Shown piece after piece: positions 1-5,383 of a stretch of DNA of 5,572 bases. Each line of letters opens with the position of its first letter. Within the stretch, counting starts at the first letter, position 1. The notes beneath the pieces were generated by a model. The model did no database searches and was not told where the DNA came from. It worked only from the letters and a program-made list of their open reading frames with translations. This DNA is from Bacteroidota bacterium (GTDB taxonomy: Bacteria; Bacteroidota; Bacteroidia; Flavobacteriales; Weeksellaceae), in NCBI GenBank assembly GCA_023426625.1, contig JAFAAJ010000179.1:1-5572 (forward strand), given 5' to 3'. The translations under genes and the position numbers were made by a program.

Positions 1-1
1 C

Positions 2-940
2 AATTGAAGGGTATACAAAATAGTAAAATCCAATTACCGCAAGTGACCCGAAAATAATGATCAGATTAAGGATGATTGGCATCTCTAAGGCATGTCTGGT
101 AACATATCCTTCTATAATTCCCGCACAAACCGTAAAAGGCACTGTACTTAAAAATATTTTGAATGAATCTTTAAACCCGTTCTTAAAGGAGTTAAACCTT
201 GAAAATGTTTTCGGAAATAAAATGGATGCTCCCAAGATCAGTCCGCACATCGCTTCCACTACCATCGAAAAGATCTCGAATACACCATGAAGCCAGATTC
301 CTCTTGCGCTGTCTTTCAATGCTCCGTAATCGTAGAAGAAATACTGGAAAGAGCCTAACATGATACAGTTCGAAAACAGCGCATATAACGTTCCTATCCC
401 TCCGAAAACACCATAGATGTATAATTTGGCACCTACACCGATATTGTTGAAAATGATCCCTATTGTACTTCCCCATGTAGAACCACTTTGGTAAACTCCT
501 ACAGCATTTCCTTCTTTGATGTTCTCAATAGTGGTATTAACGTAGCTTTCACCTAAAATTATTTTGGCAAAATCCTTATCATAAATTCCGGAAAGCACCC
601 CCATCAAAGTAAACAGCACGAAAAAAGAAAAAGCATACAACAAATATCTTCTGTATTGATGCACCAGCAATGGCACTTCTGTCTTAAAGAAGTACAACAA
701 CCTGTTTTCTTCAACTCTTTTTGTTTTGTAGATTTTCTGATAGATCTGTGAAGACAGATGATTCAGATAAACGGTAGTGTTGCTTTTAGGATAATAAGTT
801 TGTGCAAAAGAAAGATCATTAATAAGATTAATGTACAGTGAAGACAGGTCATCAGGATTTTTTTTAATTTTCCCTTGAATAACCTGTTCAATTCCCAGCC
901 ATTTTTCTTTATTTTGTTTAATGAAATATACCTCTCTCAT
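2..940 (-). CDS. Stage II sporulation protein M (SpoIIM) family membrane protein, 3' end beyond window
   Basis: The frame is open from the ATG at 940-938 to the left edge: 313 codons without a stop. The family is usually about 320-330 residues, so only a short C-terminal piece is missing. The first ~98 residues are soluble and charged. Hydrophobic segments follow at about residues 99-118, 155-170, 174-205, 216-242, 262-280 and 290-312. SpoIIM-like signatures are the FNNIGVG stretch (164-170), the HGVFEI motif (218-223) and AGIIEGYVT (273-281). In Bacillus, SpoIIM acts in peptidoglycan remodelling during engulfment. Flavobacteria do not sporulate, so the name reflects fold only; a role in an envelope complex is inferred. 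The gene is divergent from the RDD gene, 26 bp between start codons. In many Bacteroidota this pair accompanies MoxR, DUF58 and DUF4129 genes, which would lie left of the window. The next Met is residue 113, so the start is well fixed. Confidence 0.88.
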   Translation of the reverse strand, partial: MREVYFIKQNKEKWLGIEQVIQGKIKKNPDDLSSLYINLINDLSFAQTYYPKSNTTVYLNHLSSQIYQKIYKTKRVEENRLLYFFKTEVPLLVHQYRRYLLYAFSFFVLFTLMGVLSGIYDKDFAKIILGESYVNTTIENIKEGNAVGVYQSGSTWGSTIGIIFNNIGVGAKLYIYGVFGGIGTLYALFSNCIMLGSFQYFFYDYGALKDSARGIWLHGVFEIFSMVVEAMCGLILGASILFPKTFSRFNSFKNGFKDSFKIFLSTVPFTVCAGIIEGYVTRHALEMPIILNLIIIFGSLAVIGFYYFVYPSI

Positions 941-966
941 AATCTATAGGCTAAAATAATAAAATT

Positions 967-1716
967 ATGTCTCAAATTGCGATTAATACTTCACAAAATG
1001 TAAATATTAATTTCAACATTGCGAGTGTTGGAGAAAGGATGCTTGCGTTTATCATCGATCTTCTGATGAAGATCGCTTACGGTCTTCTTGCGTTGTATTT
1101 ATTTTTCAAAGTATTCAACTTGGGATATTTACTTAGTGGGCTGGATAACTGGTCTGTCATGACTATTTACATCGTTATCACATTTCCAATTTATATTTAT
1201 CCTGTCGTGTTTGAAAGCCTTATGGAAGGACAGACTCCGGGAAAAAAAATCATGAAGATCCGTGTGGTAAAGATTGATGGGTATCAGGCAAGTTTCGGAG
1301 ACTATTTGATTCGTTGGGTATTCAGATTAATTGATACTTCTTTCGCCGGGATTATCGGACTGATTTCCATGATCATTTCTAAAAACAATCAGCGTTTGGG
1401 AGATATTGCATCAGGAACCGCCGTAATTTCCTTAAAGAACAGCATCAACATCTCTCATACCATCTTAGAGCATATCCATGAAGATTACATTCCATCTTTC
1501 CCTCAGGTAATTGCTTTAAATGATAATGACATGAGGATCATTAAAGACAATTATACCAAAGCATTGCGTGTAGACGACAGAGAGATCATCAGCAAACTTT
1601 CGGACAAAATCAAGAGCATTTTAAAGCTTGAAATAGATCCTACAAAAATGACGGAAAGACAATTCATTAATATCATCATTAAGGATTATAATTACTACAC
1701 AGGAAAAGATAAGTAG
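967..1716 (+). CDS. RDD family integral membrane protein
   Basis: This 249-residue protein has the hallmarks of the RDD family (Pfam PF06271). The first helix carries R24 and D31 in GERMLAFIIDLL (22-33). The cytoplasmic signature GQTPGKKIMKIRVV is at 88-101, a further Arg/Asp pair (R117/R120, D123) leads into the last helix, and the closing motif QRLGDIASGTAV is at 142-153. Three hydrophobic segments lie at about 27-52, 63-84 and 119-138. RDD proteins are poorly understood; a cation/proton antiport role has been reported for one bacterial member, but nothing here identifies a substrate. Beyond the domain there is a soluble, charged, probably helical tail of ~95 residues (155-249) with no recognised motif. 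The gene is divergent from the SpoIIM gene, which suggests shared control and function. No terminator is seen before the downstream acetyltransferase gene 75 bp away, so read-through is possible. Confidence 0.92.
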   Translation: MSQIAINTSQNVNINFNIASVGERMLAFIIDLLMKIAYGLLALYLFFKVFNLGYLLSGLDNWSVMTIYIVITFPIYIYPVVFESLMEGQTPGKKIMKIRVVKIDGYQASFGDYLIRWVFRLIDTSFAGIIGLISMIISKNNQRLGDIASGTAVISLKNSINISHTILEHIHEDYIPSFPQVIALNDNDMRIIKDNYTKALRVDDREIISKLSDKIKSILKLEIDPTKMTERQFINIIIKDYNYYTGKDK

Positions 1717-1766
1717 CATTGTAGGCTCACTTAATATCTGACTATTTTACAACGGTGTGCTTTTTG

Positions 1767-1774
1767 TATTTTTA
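1767..1774 (+). promoter_or_regulatory. Possible -7 promoter element for the acetyltransferase gene
   Basis: TATTTTTA matches the Bacteroidota -7 consensus TAnnTTTG at seven of eight positions. A T-run at 1745-1748 lies 18 bp upstream where the -33 TTTG would be expected, but it is TTTT. A start about 7 bp downstream would leave a leader of roughly 10-12 nt before the ATG at 1792. The site is plausible but weak in such AT-rich DNA. Confidence 0.3.
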
Positions 1775-1791
1775 CTTTAAAAGCTTTGGTT

Positions 1792-2082
1792 ATGAAATTT
1801 GAAAACAACAAATCCGGAAATGGCGGAGTTCTTACTTTAAATAATGAAATAAAAGAAGTTGGCAGATTAACGTATACGATTTTCCCGGAAGACAAAAAAT
1901 TTATTATCTCCTTTGTATTAGTTCACCCTGAATTTGAAGGAAGAGGAATGGGAAAATATCTGGTAGAAGAGGCCGTTAAATTTGCAAGAGAGAACAACTG
2001 GAAAGTGTATCCTCACTGTTCCTATGCAAGAGCTGTAATGACGAGGATGAATGATGTGGATGATATTTTTATCAGGAATTAA
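1792..2082 (+). CDS. Small GCN5-related N-acetyltransferase (YjdJ/NATD1-like, Acetyltransf_CG type)
   Basis: The protein has 96 residues from the ATG at 1792, the usual size of the minimal GNAT family (PF14542). The acetyl-CoA binding loop is clear: after the core strand FIISFVLVHPEF (37-48) comes EGRGMGKYLVEEAV (49-62), a Q/RxxGxG/A-type pyrophosphate loop. The conserved PHCSYA block (74-79) contains C76, which is typical of this subfamily. A TTG codon at 1786 in the same frame would add two residues; I prefer the ATG because it gives the usual N-terminus. The acceptor substrate of these proteins is generally unknown. The gene sits between the RDD gene and a strong terminator and appears to be transcribed alone or by read-through from RDD. 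No functional link to either neighbour is evident. Confidence 0.9.
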   Translation: MKFENNKSGNGGVLTLNNEIKEVGRLTYTIFPEDKKFIISFVLVHPEFEGRGMGKYLVEEAVKFARENNWKVYPHCSYARAVMTRMNDVDDIFIRN

Positions 2083-2087
2083 AAGTA

Positions 2088-2115
2088 AAAAAGTTCTCTT
2101 AAAAGAGAACTTTTT
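2088..2115. terminator. Bidirectional intrinsic terminator
   Basis: A perfect 12-bp stem (2088-2099 with 2104-2115) encloses the 4-nt loop TAAA. The inner part is GTTCTCT/AGAGAAC. The outer five pairs are A-T, so each strand has a run of T at its 3' side. It lies 5 bp after the acetyltransferase stop and 3 bp after the stop of the minus-strand peptide gene, so it can terminate both convergent transcripts. Confidence 0.88.
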
Positions 2116-2118
2116 GAT

Positions 2119-2283
2119 CTACACGTATTGTGGACAGACTACGTCCGGACAATAAATTTTAGGACATCTTGGTCTTCCGTCCGTAGGACAACATTCCTTT
2201 GAACATCCAATGATAATTCCTCCTGAAATTTCTTTCAATCGATTTCGTGAAAGTGGCGTTTGAAGTGTTTTTAATTTTTTCAT
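2119..2283 (-). CDS. Double-glycine-leader, cysteine-rich bacteriocin-like peptide
   Basis: An uninterrupted 54-codon frame runs from the ATG at 2283-2281 to TAG at 2121-2119. The N-terminus begins MKKLKTLQTPLSRNRLKEIS and then has GG at residues 21-22, the Leu/Ile-spaced pattern plus Gly-Gly cleavage site of peptides processed by C39-peptidase ABC exporters. The predicted mature part (23-54, 32 residues) starts IIIGC and has six cysteines (27, 31, 32, 40, 45, 50), with CP dipeptides at 32, 40, 45 and 50. Short peptides of this layout are common in Chryseobacterium and are often labelled bacteriocin-like; their activity is mostly untested. The gene stands 110 bp after the YebC stop on the same strand and ends directly at a terminator, which supports it as a real unit. 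I found no convincing -33/-7 promoter. No exporter, immunity or modification gene is in the window. Antimicrobial, signalling or metal-binding roles are all possible. Confidence 0.75.
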   Translation of the reverse strand: MKKLKTLQTPLSRNRLKEISGGIIIGCSKECCPTDGRPRCPKIYCPDVVCPQYV

Positions 2284-2302
2284 ATTAAAGATTTTATAGG
2301 TT

Positions 2303-2317
2303 AGTTATATTATAACT
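2303..2317. repeat. 15-bp perfect palindrome upstream of the peptide gene
   Basis: AGTTATATTATAACT has 7-bp arms around a single central T and lies 20 bp before the peptide start codon. Its position between yebC and the peptide gene, within the peptide leader or promoter region, would suit an operator. The AT-rich composition means chance is not excluded. Confidence 0.4.
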
Positions 2318-2393
2318 CATTTCCAACCGTTTTATTATGTTAAATCACAACTTCAATACACTCATTTAAAAACCAAAATCGATTTATGTGTTC

Positions 2394-3134
2394 TTAAAGA
2401 GTATTCATCAAATCTTCAGTGATTTCCATATTGTGATATACGTTCTGTACGTCATCATCTTCCTCGAAACGCTCAAGCATTTTCATATTCGCTTTGAACT
2501 GATCTTCTGTCACTTCTTTTGTATTATTCGGAATTCTTTGGAGTTCTGCGCTTTTAACTTCAATTCCAAGTTCATCAAGTTTATGAGATAAAGAACCGAA
2601 ATCTTCAAAAGCTGTCGTAATCATTACCTCTTCTTCATCCTTATCAATTTCTTCTGCTCCCCCATCAATCATTTCCATTTCAAAATCATCCCATTCCATT
2701 TTAATTTGAGACAGATCTATATTGAAGATACCTTTTCTGTCAAAGATAAACGCAAGCTCTCCATTTTTCCCAAGATTCCCATCAAACTTATTGAATACAG
2801 CTCTAACGTTAGCTACGGTTCTTGTTGTATTGTTTGTAGTACACTCCACGAAAAATGCCACTCCTCCTTGTCCATATCCTTCATACGTAACTTCTTCATA
2901 GTTTTCAGCATCTGCACCGCTCGCTTTTTTAATGGCTCTTTCAACATTATCTTTCGGCATATTTGCTCCTTTTGCGTTCTGGATGCATCTTCTTAGGGCT
3001 GGATTAGATTCAGGATCCGGTCCTCCTGCTTTTACTGCTAATGCAATATCTTTGCCTATTTTAGAAAATGTTTTGGCCATTCTATCCCAACGGGCCATTT
3101 TAGAAGCTTTTCTATATTCAAACGCTCTTCCCAT
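2394..3134 (-). CDS. yebC: YebC/PmpR/TACO1 family protein, YeeN-like subtype
   Basis: The 246-residue protein is full length for the family. It begins MGRAFEYRKASKMARWDRMA, the Bacteroidota variant of the YebC N-terminus. Family blocks include PDPESNPALR (39-48), AKGANMPKDNVERAIKKA (54-71), YEGYGQGGVA (84-93), the NRT-like segment NNTTRTVANVR (101-111), GNLGKNGELAFIFDRKG (119-135) and the near-terminal DDDVQNVYHN (226-235), which resembles E. coli YeeN. An acidic stretch GGAEEIDKDEEE spans 158-169. The family was long annotated as DNA-binding regulators (PmpR). More recent work on bacterial YebC and mitochondrial TACO1 supports a ribosome-associated role in relieving stalls at proline-rich sequences. 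I favour the translational role here; it is cytoplasmic. The gene lies after the ompA-type gene, separated by that gene's terminator, and has its own likely -7 element at 3154-3161. Confidence 0.93.
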   Translation of the reverse strand: MGRAFEYRKASKMARWDRMAKTFSKIGKDIALAVKAGGPDPESNPALRRCIQNAKGANMPKDNVERAIKKASGADAENYEEVTYEGYGQGGVAFFVECTTNNTTRTVANVRAVFNKFDGNLGKNGELAFIFDRKGIFNIDLSQIKMEWDDFEMEMIDGGAEEIDKDEEEVMITTAFEDFGSLSHKLDELGIEVKSAELQRIPNNTKEVTEDQFKANMKMLERFEEDDDVQNVYHNMEITEDLMNTL

Positions 3135-3153
3135 TTTATTTTTAAATTTTCAA

Positions 3154-3161
3154 CAAAATTA
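3154..3161 (-). promoter_or_regulatory. Likely -7 promoter element for the yebC-family gene
   Basis: On the minus strand TAATTTTG matches TAnnTTTG exactly. Its end is 20 bp before the ATG, giving a leader of about 14 nt. The -33 region falls in the T-run that is also the U-tract of the upstream gene's terminator, so no distinct TTTG can be read. Confidence 0.45.
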
Positions 3162-3181
3162 ACTAAAAGTCAACGAAAAAA

Positions 3182-3209
3182 AAATACCTCCAAAAGATTG
3201 GAGGTATTT
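3182..3209 (-). terminator. Intrinsic terminator of the OmpA-family gene
   Basis: A 10-bp stem (3182-3191 with 3200-3209; AATACCTCC pairs with GGAGGTATT) has an 8-nt loop. On the minus strand the descending arm runs into nine consecutive T (plus-strand A at 3176-3184), the expected U-tract. It starts 18 bp beyond the OmpA-family stop codon and separates that gene from the yebC-family gene. Confidence 0.88.
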
Positions 3210-3227
3210 ATTATTTAGAAAAATTAA

Positions 3228-4727
3228 TTATTTTTTCTTTTTAACTACTTTTTTCTTAGCCGGAGCTTTTTTAGTAGCTTTTTTCACTGGAGCATCTTCG
3301 TAATCTCTTTTCTTGATTGAATTCCACTCGTTCATATCTTCGATAGCTCTTACCACTACTTTTCTGTCAACTTGTCTTGCTTCATCAGACGCTGTTTCAG
3401 CAACTGTAGCTTTAGATTCACCAACACCGATAGATTTAAGAGCGTTAGCATCTACACCTCTTGCATCTAAAGCAGCAACTACAGCAGCAGCTCTTTCTCT
3501 AGACAATTTCAAGTTGTAAGCTTCAGATCCTTTAGCATCAGTTTGACCTTCTAATAGGTAGTTACCTCCGTCAGTTTTAATTAAGTTAGCAGCTTTATCA
3601 AGAGCACTATTAGATTCTGGTCTGATAGTCGCTTTGTTGAAATCGAAATATACATTTTTGAATTCTCTTTCAATTTCTTCAGCTGTTTTAGTCTTAGGCT
3701 TAGGACATCCATTGTATTCTGGTAAACCAGGAACTGTAGGACAAGCATCATCTTTATCTAAGATACCGTCACCATCTGTATCTGGCCAAGGACAACCGTT
3801 GTTTTCAGCTGGACCTGCAACTGTAGGACAAGCATCATCTTTGTCGATTACACCGTCACCGTCTGTATCTGGCCAAGGACAACCTCCGTTTTCAACTGGA
3901 CCAGCTACATCTGGACATTGATCGTCTTTATCTGGAACTCCGTCTCCGTCTGTATCAGGACATCCTTGGAACTCAGGTAAACCTGGAGTATCTGGACAAA
4001 GATCGTCTTTATCTAAGATTCCGTCTTTATCTCTATCTCTGTTACCAAATCTAAAGTTCAAAGAAGCAGAAGCTTGCCAGAAGTTTGCTACTGTAGACTT
4101 ATCACCTGGAGTTGATACATAATCTCCTTGGATACCAAGACCGAAGTTCTTAGTTAACCAGAAGTTAGCACCAGCACCTGTAGATACAGTAAAGTGGTTA
4201 GCTTTTCCGTTTTCATTTCCATTTTCTCCGTTAGAAACTTCTTCAACCGGGTTACCGTTTCCATCGAAGCTCATTCTTGGGAAAGAAAGTCCAGTATAAT
4301 CATGTCTTAAGTAGTTAGCACCAACTCTTAAATATGGATCGAACCAAGATTCTTCATTCCATAAAAGACCTGCAGCTTTTACTTGTAGACCAAGACCTGT
4401 CATTAGGAAAAATTCTTTTCCCATATCAAATCTCTTATTATCCACATTACCTACAGAGGTTTGCCAGTCAAGAACAAAACCTTTGCTGATATTTCTAGCA
4501 ACAGTAAGTTTAGATAATGGTGGAGTAATAGAGAAGTTGTTGATATTGAACATGTTCTTCGTCAAATTTTTAGCAGAGAACGTATTACCAAATTCTGAAC
4601 GCGCTGCTATATGGTTTTCCGCATGAGCACCAACTCCGATCATCCACGGATTGTTGGTAGTCTGAGCGAAAACAGTAGAGGCAACAGTAAGCGCCAATGC
4701 TGAAATTCCTAATTTTAGATTTTTCAT
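3228..4727 (-). CDS. OmpA family outer membrane protein with thrombospondin type 3 repeats
   Basis: The 499-residue protein has four parts. Residues 1-21 are a Sec signal peptide (MKNLK, hydrophobic core, cleavage after VFA, mature Q22). Residues ~26-227 look like an outer-membrane beta-barrel, with alternating strands ending in ASLNFRF. Residues 231-344 hold four thrombospondin type 3-like calcium-binding repeats rich in DxDxDG and paired cysteines. Residues ~350-460 are an OmpA C-terminal peptidoglycan-binding domain: VYFDFNKATIRPES (359-372), GQTDAKG (394-400, D397) and NLKLSRERA (405-413, R412), the D and R expected to grip diaminopimelate. The usual GHTD is GQTD here. After the domain comes a basic tail (471-499) with 11 Lys in the last 18 residues. 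The protein should anchor the outer membrane to the cell wall. It has its own promoter and terminator, which suits an abundant structural protein; related proteins are often called OprF- or OmpA-like. Confidence 0.95.
   Translation of the reverse strand: MKNLKLGISALALTVASTVFAQTTNNPWMIGVGAHAENHIAARSEFGNTFSAKNLTKNMFNINNFSITPPLSKLTVARNISKGFVLDWQTSVGNVDNKRFDMGKEFFLMTGLGLQVKAAGLLWNEESWFDPYLRVGANYLRHDYTGLSFPRMSFDGNGNPVEEVSNGENGNENGKANHFTVSTGAGANFWLTKNFGLGIQGDYVSTPGDKSTVANFWQASASLNFRFGNRDRDKDGILDKDDLCPDTPGLPEFQGCPDTDGDGVPDKDDQCPDVAGPVENGGCPWPDTDGDGVIDKDDACPTVAGPAENNGCPWPDTDGDGILDKDDACPTVPGLPEYNGCPKPKTKTAEEIEREFKNVYFDFNKATIRPESNSALDKAANLIKTDGGNYLLEGQTDAKGSEAYNLKLSRERAAAVVAALDARGVDANALKSIGVGESKATVAETASDEARQVDRKVVVRAIEDMNEWNSIKKRDYEDAPVKKATKKAPAKKKVVKKKK
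3696..4037 (-). repeat. Four tandem thrombospondin type 3-like repeats within the OmpA-family gene
   Basis: The units are residues 231-257 (27 aa), 258-286, 287-315 and 316-344 (29 aa each). Each opens with D(T/R)D(G/K)DG followed by DKDD and carries two Cys exactly 12 residues apart (244/256, 271/283, 300/312, 329/341). Units 1 and 4 share a GLPE turn, while units 2 and 3 share GP-x-EN and end CPWP. The order is therefore A-B-B-A at the protein level. DNA identity is highest between units 3 and 4. Confidence 0.92.
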
Positions 4728-4756
4728 AGAATTAAATGATTAAATAATTGATAATG

Positions 4757-4788
4757 CAAAATAAATATAATTTTTCTTTATACACAAA
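4757..4788 (-). promoter_or_regulatory. Bacteroidota-type promoter of the OmpA-family gene
   Basis: On the minus strand, TTTG (4788-4785) is followed after 20 bp by TTATTTTG (4764-4757), matching the -33 TTTG / -7 TAnnTTTG layout with one mismatch. Initiation about 7 bp further would give a leader of roughly 23 nt before the ATG at 4727. No Shine-Dalgarno sequence is present; the leader is A/T-rich, as usual in flavobacteria. The promoter lies between this gene and the smpB stop, so the gene need not depend on smpB transcription. Confidence 0.65.
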
Positions 4789-4804
4789 GTTTTTCAAATG
4801 ATTT

Positions 4805-5266
4805 TTAACTTTTCTTTAATATTCTGTCCAGGTTTCTTTTATTTTCTCTATCTTTTATCGTTTCCCTTTTATCGAAAAGCTTTTTCCCTCTTCCTAAGGC
4901 TATTAAAACCTTTGCTTTACCTTTATCATTTATGTATAACTTCAAAGGAATGATGGTATTCCCTACATCCTTTAACTTCTTCTCCAGTTTTTGTAATTCT
5001 TTTTTGTGCAAGAGCAATTTCCGTTCCCTTTTGGTTTTGTGGTTGTAAAATGTCCCCAGCTTATATTCATCAATCATCATATTAATAATAAATAATTCTC
5101 CCTCAATGAACTGGCAGAATGATTCTGTGATAGATGCTTTAGAAGAACGTAAAGATTTTATTTCCGTACCCGTTAAAACCATCCCGGCTTCTACTTCCTC
5201 AAGGATTTCATACTCAAACCGGGCTCTTTTATTTAATATATTTACTGTTTTTTCAATCTTCATCAT
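4805..5266 (-). CDS. smpB: SsrA-binding protein SmpB
   Basis: SmpB binds tmRNA (SsrA) and delivers it to ribosomes stalled on broken mRNAs, so that the nascent chain is tagged for degradation. The 153-residue protein has the expected blocks: NKRARFEYEI (12-21), EAGMVLTGTEIKSLRSSKAS (26-45), ESFCQF (48-53), the basic HKTKRERKLLLHKKEL segment (76-91), PLKLYINDKGKAKVLIALG (107-125) and the C-terminal GRGKKLFDKRETIKDR (125-140) with the DKR of the tail that probes the mRNA channel. Two consecutive ATG codons (5266 and 5263) could start it; the second gives MKIEKT, the form common in relatives, so the true protein may be 152 residues. It is divergent from the ABC-F gene (117 bp between starts). 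No clear terminator follows, and the OmpA-family gene 77 bp downstream has its own promoter. Confidence 0.97.
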   Translation of the reverse strand: MMKIEKTVNILNKRARFEYEILEEVEAGMVLTGTEIKSLRSSKASITESFCQFIEGELFIINMMIDEYKLGTFYNHKTKRERKLLLHKKELQKLEKKLKDVGNTIIPLKLYINDKGKAKVLIALGRGKKLFDKRETIKDRENKRNLDRILKKS

Positions 5267-5331
5267 TTTAAAATTTCGTTCATGAATATATAAAAAATAC
5301 CGCTTATTTAAAAACTTGACTATTACATTAT

Positions 5332-5357
5332 TACGAAATACCCAAATTCTTTTCGTA
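5332..5357. repeat. Inverted repeat TACGAAA/TTTCGTA at the ABC-F promoter
   Basis: TACGAAA at 5332-5338 is repeated in inverse at 5351-5357 as TTTCGTA, with 12 bp between the arms. The right arm overlaps the first two bases of the -7 element at 5356-5363. This geometry would suit a dimeric regulator bound over the promoter, but no regulator is known to me for this sequence. Confidence 0.35.
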
Positions 5358-5363
5358 TTTTTG
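5356..5363 (+). promoter_or_regulatory. Likely -7 promoter element for the ABC-F gene
   Basis: TATTTTTG matches TAnnTTTG exactly and lies 20 bp before the ATG at 5384, giving a leader of about 14 nt. The -33 position has no TTTG; TTA at 5331-5333 is the nearest. A TTGACT at 5316-5321 is too far upstream to be its partner. Confidence 0.5.
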
Positions 5364-5366
5364 CGC

Positions 5367-5374
5367 CAAATTTA
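5367..5374 (-). promoter_or_regulatory. Possible -7 promoter element for smpB
   Basis: Read on the minus strand, this is TAAATTTG, an exact TAnnTTTG match. It would give smpB a leader of about 95 nt. No -33 TTTG is found at the right distance, which would fall inside the ABC-F coding start. It is only 3 bp from the opposing element at 5356-5363, so the two could not be occupied together. Confidence 0.25.
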
Positions 5375-5383
5375 CAAAACTAT

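Noticed and set aside
57..290. Plus-strand open frame of 77 codons
   Set aside because: It is antisense to the SpoIIM coding region and shows no recognisable motif or start context.
192..476. Minus-strand open frame of 94 codons inside the SpoIIM region
   Set aside because: It is out of frame with the 313-codon SpoIIM reading frame on the same strand, which has clear family motifs and covers the region fully.
2..940. SpoIIM as evidence for a spore-forming organism
   Set aside because: SpoIIM-fold proteins are widespread in non-sporulating bacteria, and all other genes point to Bacteroidota.
1786..1791. TTG start two codons upstream of the acetyltransferase ATG
   Set aside because: An ATG with the usual family N-terminus follows directly, and nothing upstream favours the TTG.
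2367..2393. Possible terminator after the yebC-family gene (AAATCGATTT followed by T-runs on the minus strand)
   Set aside because: The palindrome has no loop and only 5-bp arms, so a stable hairpin is unlikely.
2388..3162. Plus-strand frames at 2388-2591, 2706-2996 and 2932-3162
   Set aside because: All are antisense to the yebC-family gene, which has full-length family similarity.
3313..3519. Plus-strand frame of 68 codons
   Set aside because: It is antisense to the conserved OmpA C-terminal domain.
3634..3921. Plus-strand frame with repeated proline/serine/glycine-rich blocks
   Set aside because: The repetition is the complement of the thrombospondin type 3 repeats of the OmpA-family gene, not a separate repeat protein.
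3696..4037. Regular DNA repeats that could suggest a CRISPR array
   Set aside because: The periodicity is ~87 bp, in frame with protein repeats, and there are no unique spacers between identical short repeats.
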